Shown one piece after another: positions 51,901-64,000 of a DNA stretch of 64,000 bases (positions are counted from its first letter, which is position 1; each line of letters starts with the position of its first letter). The notes beneath the pieces were generated by a model. The model was not told where the DNA came from. It saw nothing but the letters and a program-made list of their open reading frames with translations, and searched no databases. The position numbers and the translations under genes are program-made. This DNA is from Hymenolepis diminuta (Eukaryota > Platyhelminthes > Cestoda > Cyclophyllidea > Hymenolepididae). The stretch covers positions 62,001 to 126,000 of the forward strand of contig CAADRB010000118.1 in NCBI GenBank assembly GCA_900708905.1, given 5' to 3'.

Positions 51901-54900
51901 AGAACATAAATCGAATTTCAAATAAATTTACGCTTTTTTTCAAGTCGCACTTTATGAAGACTGAATATTAATTAAATAATTGGATTTGTAAAAAGGTGAT
52001 TTACTTCAAAATCACTTCTTGCATTATTCCTAGTCTTATTTATTCATGGCCTAATATCGTCACAATCTCTGATCATCTATTATATAAATAGGGCAGTCCT
52101 TATAAATTTATGTAGTCCCCTTCTACACCTTTTAAGACTCTATTTAAAAGGATCGTTCACACCTGAAGCCATCTTCACCATAAATTCTCATTTATTAGGC
52201 TACAACTGAAACTATTAAGTAAGATTGTAGTCAGTGGTGGAATTTTACTTATAACTGGTAATTATATTCCAAAATCAATTTCTCCGCAAAGAAATTCATT
52301 CTAGTCTACTAATTCCACGAAACCCTTCTCCCGATTTCTTGAATCCGTCTCATGCTTCTTTTTTAACCACTTCGTTTGGTATTCATTTTGCTCACTCATT
52401 CAATGGGTATATGCATTCTGCTCATACACTTACATTATAATAAAAATAGAAACTAATCCTTATTTTCCGCAATTTTAAACTCAGCGTCAAACAATTTTCA
52501 TGTATATGTGAAAACTTAACACGATCGGAAATTCAATAAACCACTATCTACGCCTTTTCTACTTGCATACTTACAAATTCATAGACATTATTTATTCATT
52601 TGAGAACGGTAATACAGTTATCAATGGAAAAAAATGAATTTTTCAGGTAACTGGCTGAAAAGAATATAAAATTTGACAAATTTGTGGTGATGATAGAACT
52701 TATAACTTGACACAGTTCAAAAAAGTCTTATATATGCTAGACTAATAAATCACAAATGGCCAATAAAAGTTTACGAGATTATGACAAATACAGATTTTGC
52801 TCAACAAACATTTTCAAATTTGGGAGCAAGAATCTGTGTGTTCTCACTCATTCACCAAGATTCATTTTAATTCCCCCCATAAGCAAATGACGACGAGGAA
52901 TTCGGATTATTCTTCCCAAATCGTCATTGTAGCACCAAGGTTATTATTGTATGATTACATGATAAACGTCCTTTGAGATACGGCGACTTGAGTAATGATT
53001 AACTTCCCTCTGTCATCAAGTTATTCTGTTAGTCTATGAAAAGAGTTATACTTCATAAAATATATATTAAGATGTGATCTAGTTAAAACGTTTTCCCTCT
53101 GGGATATTTCAGGTGTTTTGTAGTCCGCGGTGAGATACAAACTTCATTATCAATAGATCAATCATGTCATCTTGTCACACCCCTGGGTCTGAACAGGTTG
53201 CCGGAAATAAAGTCCAGTGAATTAGAAGCTACCTCAGATCTTTTTATGCCATAGGTGGTTTACGAAATATTGGAGAAAGATGTTAACTTACAAGGAGGGC
53301 TGAGTCTAGGCCTTCGAATAACCTTGTTGTGCTTCTTTCTAGCATTTGACCGGCGACCCTCATCATAAGTGAAGTAATCAGCAGCTGAACTATCTTCATC
53401 AAATGATCCATCTCCGAGCGATACGGTGGGATCACTCATCGCGATTGGAGCCGTGTCACTGACACCATCGTCAATACCACTTGCGCAATCAGCTGTGATT
53501 CCGTTTCTGGATGACGAGGGAACAACTTGAGGAGAATCTTGAGATCCAGTAACAACGACGTTATTAGTTCCACTGTTGGCACCGTCTGGTGAGACTGACT
53601 GCCAACTAGCTTGATTTCCAGTGTCTGAATCTGAATAGAATACAAAAAAATTGGCAATATATGAAAATATAAGGCATTACTCATCTTAGGAACCGGTTTC
53701 CCAGTGAATTTATTCCGTGAAAACTCATGTTTGTCTTTGAATAAGTTAAATCTAATTCCTTGGAGACATATTTAGTAATTTCTATGAGTCTTAAAATCGA
53801 GATTTCTCATTTCGATATCTCCTTCTTATCGCCATCCACCAATAGAGTATATCAGTTGATCAACCAAGTCTATAAAATTTTTGGATCTGGATTTCGAGAT
53901 GGTTATGGTAAATAGAATTTCGAACATATTTCGAAAATAAAATGATTGACTGTGCTTTCGGTTTTTTCTTTATCATTTTCTTAGTAACTAAACTTGTAAT
54001 TGTTAAGACCTATCTGCTGAAGGAAAAATATGGCAAAATTCGAAAATTCCTCTCTTCAATTGTAAACACATTCACTCCAGGCTTAAAGTTATGATCTTAT
54101 ATTATGGTCTGCATAAATCATTTAATTCTAAATTCTAAAGTTATCTCATGGTAAAATTTATAAATTGATTAACTCTAAAATTGCGAGGCCTAAAAATTCC
54201 AAAATTATAGGTCTTCTGTAAAAAAACGCTTAAAATTGGGAGCATGTGGTATACATGCCAACAGCATCTGGCCATATAATAAACGCCTTCCGAGACAACG
54301 ATTTGCGTATGACTGATTTCATCTGCTGTCAAGTTTGTCTTGTTCGGTCGTCGAAACAGCTGTAATTGACCCAATATGACATGATGTGGATAAGATAAGA
54401 TGTGTTCTCTCCAGGATTTATTGAGTCCTTTGTAAATAGTTCTCAATAAGTTGCTGTATAGACATACAATTTATCAATTAGAAGAGCAAGTTTTCAATTT
54501 CCTTCCATTGCACCTTAGAAATTCATCACAGTCAGAGCAAATATTTCACATTTCAAATCCGTTTAGAATAAAGCAACAACACGGCCCAACTCATAGTAAG
54601 TTATGTCCATTTGCAAAAAGGGACAAATTCGCCAAGGTATATAAAAAATAGTGCAATCACTAAGATATAATGCTTAATAGAGCTATTTGTCTTCGAATTT
54701 TAGACCCGCTTTACTAATCGAAGGTAAAGTTACGCATGAAATTTCTTAAAACAAAATGTTTAATAAACGGTATTTTAGGAAGGGCCCTAGAAACAAGTGG
54801 ATAGAATACAATAAATAATTCACCTAATCAGTAAATTAATTTTCCTAATTATTTTCCTACGAGGATCATCATGCTGAGTAATATTTAATTAATGTACAAC

Positions 54901-57900
54901 TAACCCATTCAACAGTGTGACGTCTCTTTCTTATTCGATATAATTAAATTAACTCAATAAATTTAACGTATACTCATTTATATTTATCCCAGTCTCCGAA
55001 TAATGCCATTAAATCGTTTAAATTTGAAAGCTTCAAATTGAGTGAGCTTACAACTTAAAAGACGTATATCCGATTCTATGATGATTTATAATAATAGATA
55101 AATATGGAACAAATGGATCAAATTCACTTATCATTTTAATAAAAGCAATTAAACGGAATTTTGAAAGTCCTGAAGCTCAGAGGAATGAAAACAGACCTGG
55201 CAAAAACTTCAACTCCTTTAATTGAAAACACTCAAAATGGATTTTCTAAACAGAAAAAGGAAAAGAATAGCAGTGCGTCGCCTGATAATCTGTAAACTTA
55301 GGGTGATTTTCAATAAACTATGTAGTCCTCAAGTTAGAAATTGATTGCATTTTCAATACCCACGGATGTAATCCAATTATAAAAGTGACCAATAGTTAAG
55401 ATCGACTGGTGGATTACGAAAATTAGGTTTTTTAGACAAAAGACTAGAGAAAAGGGGCTTCAAATGAATATGAATGATAAACAATACACTTTTGTCAACT
55501 TAAAAAGGGCTTCAAGATGTCATGTAATGTTCTCCGTTGTGAAAAAAAAGAAAATTGAGAATAAAAGACACTCAATTGAGCTATTTTAGTATTTCCACTG
55601 TTGAACTGCTTTCTCATTTTTACAGTGTGGTGAGTGATATCAATAATGTAAACCGATGTACGCTTTTCTGGATGGGTTTGAGAGTTAGCATATATCGACA
55701 TTTGTAATGTGATGATTGAGTAATGCAAAGAACATGATATAAAAGTTTGATATGCACATCCATTTCTCATTATTTTGCTAAGAGAAAATTACCACAGCGG
55801 TGAAGGATGCTTAAAGTTAATAATCTCATTCATGTTTGAATCAAGCGAAATTCAGAAACCAATAAACATATCGATCATCGTTTTGCCTGCCTGTTTTAAA
55901 GAACATTTATATCGAGTTTTGCTATCCGACAGATCAAATAAGAATGCTATCCATAAAGCTTTTACCTTTTCCCAGTTCTAAAGCTCATACTTCAAGTTAA
56001 AAACGCATCCCAGAACAAAGGAATTTTGAGAATGTCATCTTTAAAAAATTCATGAATGACATTTCCTTTTAATTTTAAACACTCTGTGGGTCAGTGCTGG
56101 TATGAGAAATTAAGTGAAAATGTTTTAATAATATTAGCAAAGATTTTCTCTATGTAATTTGGTTTACTTCCCATAGATTATGAGTGAGCAAAACAATTTT
56201 TCACTACGACTCATAAGGGCTTTAAGATTCTTTCTAATATTTCTAATGATATGGTTGCTATGAAGACGTCATTACATGGTCATTCGACCCAAGAATTAAA
56301 AGATGTAGGCTTTAATAACCGCTCTTCAATAGTCAATCCTCCCGTAAAGTCACCACTCTAGGAGAGTCAGTATATAAATATATCTACATATTCCCTACGC
56401 TTCTAATCAATAAATTTGAGTGCTTTCTCAACCACCTTCTCCATTGATTTTATTTATCCCTTCAATATTTAAAGATAATTGAAACAACTCTCGAAGAAAA
56501 AAACACATGACTCACTCTGTGTCATTGTTAATAATTCACAATTTCATTAGTTTATTGCCTGAAGGACATATGCAATTGCTCAAAAGGCACAATAATCAAC
56601 TATATATATATAAATGTGACTTCTGTCAAGACTTATCACAATACTTCAATCTAAATTTTGCATCATTTCTCATAAAAATGTTTCGACTAAGCTAAAGCAA
56701 TGGAGAGAGAAAAAAAACAATAGAAAAATATAAAAGGACAAAGAAATGCATTTATGAAAAATATTATCAAAATTCAGTTAAAACAAAAAGATTTGAAAAA
56801 TTTGTTTTTTAATCTGAAACAACTCCAGTTAGACTGAAGAAAAAAGAGTTTCCAAAAGATTACTTCGCTGGAGAAGTATGAATAAAAAATTATTCAGACG
56901 CTTATTAACACTTAATCAAATAGAGCAGTTGTATTTGTTTAGCCTATTAGGGAGTGGTTTTATACACTGAATACTGATGAAAAAATTCATCCAAGTCAAT
57001 GGACCTTATCAGTAATTGTTTGCTTATTTTTGAAGCGGCTTACTGAGTTTTTAGAACTTATGTTTTATCATGAAGTGGGTGCCAGGTTAAATAGTTTTAC
57101 TCAAATTATCGCTAACATAATGCATAATACAATTGAAGTTTAAAAGCAGAACAATAATTGAAAAAGAATGGTGCATTAATGACGACTGATCAAGTGAAAT
57201 TATAAAATAGATATTATGGTCATTCAAATGTCAACTGAATGTCAAGTAAGCTACTAAACATGTTGAAGTAGAGGAACTGGAAGTAGGCTGAGCTAGTAGA
57301 CTGGCCAGTTAATATGTGAGTATTTGATAACAACCAGGACACCACGGGCGTGCAGGGATCAATGGGAAGTGTGGAATCAATCTCATAATAACTTTGGTGG
57401 TGGTAGCCATCGCAACAATCGTTCGCCTCCCCAAACTTTGTAATCTTTAATACTTCAAGACATCCTGCCTTGTTTTTGAGATGTTCTTCAATAAATACTT
57501 ATTTAGATGGCGCTCATACAGCTACTTAATTCTTAGAAGACTACTTTAGGTTTTACCAAATAAAGTTTCAATCAAGCCGTCATTTGTTAAAATATCATCT
57601 CTAAATCCCAAATATTAAGTTCGGAGCCGTTCCATCTTTGAGAGACATTTGAAGTGAAGCATATTCAAATCTAAAGGCAGTAGACATTGAAATCAACGAG
57701 CACCCGAAAATAGCATAAATATGAAAAGTGACGAACTGCATAGACCAAGTCCCTTGTTCTTTTCTCTCAATAAAAATCTTAGACCTAAACCTCTACTTTT
57801 CTGACAAGTATAAAAAACACTAGTTTTATGAATATTTGGAAGATTTTCAATATTAACGCGGCCCAACTAGCTGAGTTTTGGCTGTCAAATTTCTCAACTT

Positions 57901-60900
57901 GTACACTGGTCAGTCAGACATAAACACCGTGGATATGAACCTCGATATTGGAATATGAAAGTTGAACTTTGAAACGCTAGTTTGTGATGCAATGAACTAT
58001 AATATTGATTAGATAGTGAACAACTTGATGAATCCAGATTTCATTTCTCATTTTTTAATATTCTATTTTCTTCTGCTTCTATCCGATCCTTTTTCACCTC
58101 TTATTTGAATTTTTCTGTAATTCCAATTATTAAAAATCATAAATTATCTCTTCATCATGCTAATAATAAAAATACAAGCTTTTAAATAGCTTTTTTCAGA
58201 AGTATTAAGAAGCTTAAGGAAAATTCACCTTCGGAGAGGGTTCCTCCAGAAATGATTTCAGTGACAGAGAGATCTTCTACTCCAGCGTTTGTACTCTGCT
58301 GACCCATTGGGTCCGCACCATCGATAGGTTCCAGATATGTGTCCATGTTCAGTGTCCCTGATTTACCTTTAGTTCCACGCACCTAAAAGTCATTAAAATA
58401 ATATCTTTCATTTAATTAATGCAAGGATCTAAATCTCTCAACTTATAGTCCCAAGGCACATAGATCTGATTCCCAATTTGTAGAAATATTTGATCGAAAA
58501 TATCTGATAAACAAATACCTCACTAATATTAAACAAAATCAAGATAAAAAACCGTTATCCATTTGCTTTAATAGAGTTATTCTAATAGCTAACCGTGTTA
58601 TCAAAATTTTGCTTGGAAGAGTGCGAATCGGTACCTTGATGTTGGGGTCAATATTTCAAGTAATTTAATCAGTATTAAGTCGTTTTTCCCGTATTAACTT
58701 TCCCTAACCATGAAGTTGGGATCGATGCCACACACATTTAAATTTACTTAACTGCAGGTGTATCCTTTTAGAAGTAAAAGAATTGCTTTTGAAATGTGTG
58801 ATTACGAAAAGGAGCCTGAAGGGATGAGAACTTCTAGATAGTGCACGTTCATTTCTAGTCAGAGTGTAAGGGAATTTAGTGAAATTAAATACCTCAAGCC
58901 AGAAAGATCTTAAGAATGAAACCTAAATTAAAACTCATTTAATTGTTGAATCTCAAGAGGGACAAGATTTCCATATTTTGCGCACGTATTGAATCTATTT
59001 AACGTAAAATGAGCATTTATATATCTTCCTGTCCCAATTATAACTTAGATAAAACTTTTAGCAAATATTTTGATCAAAATGGAATTCATGGAAAAGTACT
59101 GAAACGCTCACATAGTTACGTGATTAATTTAGAAGAAGGTTTTAAATCATTTGATTCCCATTCATTGGTATAATCAAAAGTATTTGAATTAAAGTATTCT
59201 TAAAAAGTACTTGAATTCACAAAATAAAGTCAAATATTTCTTTCTTAGTAGCGTAGCAAGGTTGAAAGGAAACTTTCCATTAAGATCTCCAGACTGGTCA
59301 CTATCTGTATACCATGAAGCCCAGAAATCATATGTACTAGTGCAGACATAATGAAGAATCCTTACAGAAATACATCCATGGATCGACGTAAAAATCGCCA
59401 AGAAATGTTAGGCAAAATTTAAGACCATAGACTCCATAAAGGAGTCCCGAATGGTTCAAGGAGCAGATGGAAAGTGCTTAAGTAAGATACGATTTTCATA
59501 TGAATTCCATGTTACTTGTGTTCTCGTATTCCATTCCTATGAAAGCAGATGAATAATTAAATTGCTCGATTTAAAATTTAGGGAATTACTTCTTAATCAA
59601 CTCGTAAAGCCTGGTCCCAAATGTCAGTTAAAAGGGCACAGAGATTAGCTACAGGGTTGCTCTTATAATTTCTGTTTGATATCTTACATTGAAACATTTA
59701 ATAGTCGAATCTACTCTAACTGATGGTGCATTTTATTAACCTAATTATTATCACATGTAGAAAATTCAGGCACCTCAATGGGGACCCACATTTTAGACGA
59801 CTTGATTGGTGCGGGAATCTGTCTGGACATTGAATATAGTTATTGACAGGTTTTAAACGTGATCGAAGCTCTCAAAATGGTCTTCATGGACCTTTTAGAG
59901 TTAAGAATTTATAGACATATATAAGATTTTTACTTTACGTTAGGACTATCAACGGAAAAAGAGCAATTTTTATGCGGAAATTACTATAAAAAGTAAGAAT
60001 GTAGAAAAATAATAGACAATAATCCTATAATTGGTACCAGATTAATCTGATTTTCAAAACATGTAGTCATTGAAACTATATCTTACCGTTATCGTCCCCG
60101 TTGTTTCTTGGTGCTGGGGAATATGATTGGACGGTCCACTGCTATTACTGTTGCTATGATGTGGATACTGGGGGGGCAGAGGTGGTAATGGAGTTGACTC
60201 TCTATTTCCTCTTCTCATCATACTTCCAACCGCTGCATTTCCATTTGTTGTCCCGGGAGTCTGTTGTTGATCACCCCTTACGTGCTGGTGGTTCAGTCGA
60301 CACAAAGAAGGATCTACGAGGCAAATTTGGGGTTTGCGATCGGATGAGATGTGACCAAGACTGCTTCGACCCAGGGAACTTAATGGCGAAACTAATTGAA
60401 AAAGATAACATATAAAGAACTTTCTTGGTACCGCATTCTGTGAGAGATGATACTTATCACCTATGACCAGTAGCGTTAGTGACTATATTGATTCAATTGG
60501 CTTAAGCAGACTTGAGGTGATGAGAAAGAAGAAAAAATTTGGTGATTGAGGGGACTAGTTGCTTATGCAAAAAGATCGAGACTAAACAAAACTTGGAGAT
60601 GAGAATGAATGCCAATTGGCTTTGCGGACGCATAGTAGAATAATCGTAATCCAATTGACGATATTAGCTAATCTCTGTCTGAACTATCTGCTCTGTCATA
60701 ATCTTTGTTGCTTCGATGAGTCAGGTGTTAATTATAAAACCTGGATAACTGCTTAATACTAACTTATGAACGACGTCAGCAAACGGGTATACATGCCGAC
60801 AGTTGAGTGGTAAACCACAGTGGACATAAATATACATGAGCATCAAACTAATGACCTCTGCATTAAATTTGCAAGTCGACCAATGTGCCATCGGGCAAAC

Positions 60901-61843
60901 AATTAGATTCCATTATTCTTTACTTTTAAAAATAATCTATAAATTATCCCCTTTTATATACAAAAGTGAACAATTTATATTGGAATAGCCATTGTAAATT
61001 CATGTGTAACAGATACGCACCTTCATTCTTTACTTTTGAGTGCATTAGATCAAACACCGTCAAACAGCTTCAAAAATGATCTTTTAACAAACAAGATAAG
61101 ATAAGTTTCCATTTTCATTTTTTTGATTTCATAAAGTCGGAATTCAGATCAGTTGTCTTATCAAAAAAGACTACGAATTATCTAGCACTGATTCCATTAT
61201 TCAAGTATAAATCAACAAATTGTGATCACTCATACCTCGGCCGAGAAAATCAGACTAAGGAATCCATAGGTCCTCATCATGTCGATTTGATTAATTAAAA
61301 TTCTTGGCATAAGAGGTCACAATCGCTTGTCACTTTAATTTCGGACTGCCAACATCAAATTACGAAACAGTTGGCAGCCAAGTAATCTTCCATTGCCAAT
61401 TCAGTTTCTGCAAAAAATGCTCTACAGATATATCTGAAGTACGGTCTTGTTTTGATGATTAACTACTTCAATTAATCGAAATTCATACACAACTATGACT
61501 TACTCGGTTGAAGCGTTGCCTCGGAGGTATAGCTAGATCTTGATTGCCCAGAACTCAACAGGCCCATTGAATTAGCCGCAGGAGTAGCGGATGATGACGC
61601 AAAAGATCCTGATGGCCATCCACCTCCGGCAAACTGTTGTCTCTTGGTGAACAATCCTGGTGTTTGCATCGCCGACCCTGTCTGTTGACCTGGATGACTG
61701 CCACCACTCTGATTACTATGGTGGCTGTGGAAGGAAGCGGAAGAGCCACTCACAGCAGAGCGAATGAAGGTTGAAAGACGCTTGAGTCCAACTGTTATTC
61801 CTCCTTGGGGCTTAGATTTCCATGGTAGGGTGGCAGAGAATAC
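45956..61843 (-). CDS. 3' part of an unrecognised disordered, proline- and tyrosine-motif-rich protein
   Basis: I do not recognise this protein. Six minus-strand exons in coding order: 61843-61504, 60391-60087, 58382-58229, 53630-53292, 49016-48688 and 46135-45956 (TAA). This gives 548 residues with consistent phases at all five junctions; the 5' end lies further upstream, probably beyond the window. It begins PWKSKPQGGITVGLKRLSTF, a basic amphipathic-looking stretch, followed by a His/Ser/Gly-rich region. Proline runs occur at PLPPLPPQYPHH and APHPPPPPQIS. Acidic tyrosine motifs are DTYLEPID, ADYFTYDEG, GVYSNDEEEVEEDEDSSLYE and NHYYDKSE; the C-terminus is YPNDLQPYANF. The composition resembles the cytoplasmic tail of an adhesion receptor or a signalling scaffold, with potential SH3/WW and SH2 ligands; that is inference. 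No transmembrane segment is in the visible part. The introns are 1.1-4.6 kb. Confidence 0.7.
48093..48111. repeat. (AT)n microsatellite
   Basis: About nine uninterrupted AT units in an intron of the minus-strand gene. It is immediately preceded by an imperfect inverted repeat (GCAATGAATTTA with TAAATTTCATTGC). Confidence 0.8.
51720..51840 (+). repeat. Second repeat family with a tRNA-like B box, copy 1
   Basis: GTTGTTCGAATCC at about 51751-51763 is a near-canonical tRNA B box. It is followed at 51786-51840 by a block (TACATCCTTAGATCGATGCA, AGCCAAGAAATGTTA) that recurs at 59366-59417. The interval does not fold convincingly as a full tRNA, so a tRNA-derived SINE is more likely than a gene. 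Confidence 0.4.
59366..59417 (+). repeat. Second repeat family, copy 2
   Basis: TACATCCATGGATCGACGTA followed by CGCCAAGAAATGTTA; same order and spacing as the block at 51786-51840. Confidence 0.45.
60781..60896 (-). repeat. tRNA-like SINE copy, minus strand, diverged
   Basis: On the minus strand, GATGGCACATTGGTCGACTT is followed by AGGTCATTAGTTTGATGCTC. This is the A-box/B-box-like order of the family, with TTTGATGC preserved as in the copy at 10641. Confidence 0.4.
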
Positions 61844-62452
61844 CTTAAATCCAAGTGGTCTTTTACACTACTGAAAAATTTAGTCAAGCAGGTAGTTAAG
61901 CTCAACAATAGTTGGGACTAATTTTGATTTCCAATGAATAGAGAATGCCGAATTGTAATATCTACGGGACAATTCATTCCCTTATCGGGTAATGATCTGA
62001 GTGATTGAGTACTAAAGTTTGAACGAGTGCATTTTCTGCTGCAAATATGACCCATGAGGGAAAATGAGATAAAATTAACGATTCTTTGCGTTTTTGTCTT
62101 ATTTCATGAGTAATACTTGGTTATCATTTAAACTTCCTTAGAAATGTTCGTAAACTGGGCGTTTCAGTAAAGATGAAAATGAAACTTCTTTTCTTTAATT
62201 AACTAAGGTGATTCACTACTATTAATTTTAAATTGCACAGAACTTTTCTCAAGTTAAAGAGGGTGTTGCCTGAGTCAAACAAGGGAAACATTAGTCTGCA
62301 AGTTTTACTCAAGACAGAAAACACTTCAAAAAATGTCATAACTGTAACAATATATCTGAAAATATTGAGAGTATCTTATCTTAACCTGGGTACTTATTAA
62401 AGGATCTTTAGGTAAATCAATATAGGGGCAACGCTTTATGTATAGAGACAAG

Positions 62453-62474
62453 TATATATATATATATATATATA
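62453..62474. repeat. (TA)n microsatellite
   Basis: About eleven uninterrupted TA units. Confidence 0.85.
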
Positions 62475-63389
62475 GCTTTAAAGGTCCAGGTAAAGCTATT
62501 TTTCCCAATAGTACTGAGTAAGGCTTGAGATATCTCCCTTTAAAATCCATTGATCCTAAAGATCATTATAATTAAACAAGCTTTCCCAAATCTGACTAAC
62601 AAGATTTAAGATGAAAAATGGTATGTTGGTCGTTAGCAACGGAATAAAAGAGGAAAGAGAGTAGGTTTAGAAGAATGGGGCAAACCGGCAATCCAGAGTA
62701 TGCAGTAACTTTTTCTCTCACGCAGTTAACTATAGCAGTTTACATAAACATTAATCATAATCCCTGGTGAGATGGGTTCAGCAGAAATTCATAAGAAAAT
62801 TTTGAATAGAGATCTTGAATGAAATCACGAATTGTCTACACAATTTGATAATTCAATTATTACCAGTATTAAAAATTGCCAAAACAAATAAACGCCGATT
62901 TCCAGGAATAGGTGCCAACAGGCAGAAGGTTATTTGTCTTTCAAGATTTAGTAAGCATTACAATATTGGTTTTCGGTTTACAGTCACATGCATTTCTAAA
63001 TTTGTAGATGAGTATTTGTATCCTAACTACCCAGTATTTGGATTTGCAGTAAGTCACTACTTATCTCTCAGTTAAATTCTCATAATCTCCTATTCACGAT
63101 GAAATTAAAAAAACGGATTAGCACAGAAATTAAGAAATAGATAACAGAGAAAATCCACCTATAAACGAATAAAGGTTTGCGAGATTTGCCCTTTAAGACA
63201 AATGGTCAAAACCAAAACTAAAGTACCTGAAATCACTGTCACCCGAAATAATAATGAGATATTCTTTATATTTCATTCCTTCCTGTCATTAATGCATAAA
63301 AAATTTCTAATCTCATTAATTGAAGCGTTCACGATACTTGACTTTGGTAGAGGAAAGGTGGAGCTACTCTTAAGAGGAAGTCGTATTCT

Positions 63390-63487
63390 ATTGGTCATCC
63401 ACAGCACTGTATGCGCACCGATGGGCATTGATCTTGTGATCTCAGAATTGACAAATGTTCAGGTTTACCACTGCGCCACCAGTGCAC
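63390..63487 (-). repeat. tRNA-like SINE copy, minus strand
   Basis: On the minus strand, CTGGTGGCGCAGTGGTAAAC is followed by GATCAATGCCCATCGGTGCG and GATGACCAAT. The head has a near-consensus A box, and the GATGCCCAT(T/C)GGTGC core is shared with the copy at 10641. Confidence 0.5.
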
Positions 63488-63568
63488 CTTTGATGCTTAA
63501 TATGGAAAGTTACTTTTAGTTACCTGTTAATCCTATGTACATTACTGGAGCTTTCTCACTTAAATATG

Positions 63569-63859
63569 TCATTTATCAGTGTAAGAGAAAAATGAAACAG
63601 TATAAACTAAACAGGTCGTTCGGGAGTCAGTCATCAATTTAGTTAATTCTAATGCGAGGGATATGAAGGCAAATACAAAGCAAATCAACAGCGCAATAAT
63701 CTGTACAGTTACATTGCTGAAGATGGAAACTGTACAATTGAGAGGAAAAGAATGGAAAAGGTCACTTTTGGATAGAGAAATATCGACATAAGAAGACGAC
63801 CTCAGATTTGACAGGAATAAGAAAATAAAGCAGAACATTGTTAGACTTCCCTTAATCAT
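63569..63859 (-). other. Open frame with signal-peptide-like and membrane-like segments
   Basis: 96 codons from a true ATG. It begins MIKGSLTMFCFIFLFLSN, which looks like a signal peptide or first membrane segment. A second hydrophobic segment is VQIIALLICFVFAFISLAL, with two cysteines and two N-x-T/S-like sites between (NCT, NVT). It could be a first exon of a small membrane protein, or even of the minus-strand gene downstream. AT-rich noncoding DNA often yields such Phe/Leu/Ile strings, and no strong donor was found. Confidence 0.2.
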
Positions 63860-64000
63860 GAGACCCCCACTGTCATCTCAAGTTCAGAAATAGTGACGAT
63901 AATGATTACCATCTGGAATAGACAAGGCCAAAATTTTTCCAAGCGTAATATACGAAATTACCGAAAGATTCATACGAGGAAAATAACTTTGGAACTTAGG

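Larger units (their letters stand above)
61844..64000. other. Window end, no confirmed exon
   Basis: The next upstream exon of the minus-strand gene should lie here or beyond the window. I could not fix one with a phase-0 donor. Contents seen: a microsatellite (62453-62474), a SINE copy (63390-63487), a minus-strand open frame with two hydrophobic segments (63569-63859) and a weak plus-strand exon candidate (62906-63048). Confidence 0.35.

Noticed and set aside
1..64000. CRISPR arrays, operons, rRNA genes, insertion sequences of bacterial type
   Set aside because: None seen; the intron-rich genes show that this is metazoan nuclear DNA.

Overview
This is a eukaryotic nuclear window. All genes are split by GT-AG introns, intergenic spaces are long and AT-rich, and nothing resembles an operon, CRISPR array or rRNA. 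An AT-rich composition and very short introns (33-61 nt) at the 5' end of one gene next to kilobase introns elsewhere fit a flatworm (Platyhelminthes), probably a parasitic cestode or trematode. That assignment is inference from gene style; no lineage marker was seen.

Plus strand, 1-29 kb. (1) 79-4955: the 3' 14 exons of an unrecognised Ser/Pro/Gln-rich protein, several exons of which look duplicated. (2) 5557-7631: a complete FRA10AC1 homologue with five tiny introns. (3) 9039-13618: a complete SMARCB1/SNF5 homologue in 8 exons, a core SWI/SNF subunit with a flatworm-style Gly/Ser/Thr-rich insert. (4) 22691-29274: an unrecognised disordered protein whose internal exons are all phase 0-0; at least three are mutually homologous, and one is a probable 51-nt microexon.

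Minus strand, 34-62 kb. (5) 42382-33857: a complete 7-exon GTPBP1-type translational GTPase with a 4.5-kb intron just before the G3 motif. (6) 61843-45956: the last six exons of an unrecognised disordered, proline-rich protein with many acidic tyrosine motifs.

The intergenic spaces and introns hold dispersed repeats. The clearest is a tRNA-like SINE family with about seven recognisable partial copies on both strands. Two other short repeat pairs, a duplicated AT-rich segment and a perfect 11-bp-arm hairpin are also visible.

The genes do not form one pathway: RNA splicing, chromatin remodelling and translation/mRNA-surveillance housekeeping genes are interspersed with three fast-evolving disordered proteins. 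All exon models were built by hand from splice signals and reading phase. Each complete model closes in frame across every junction.
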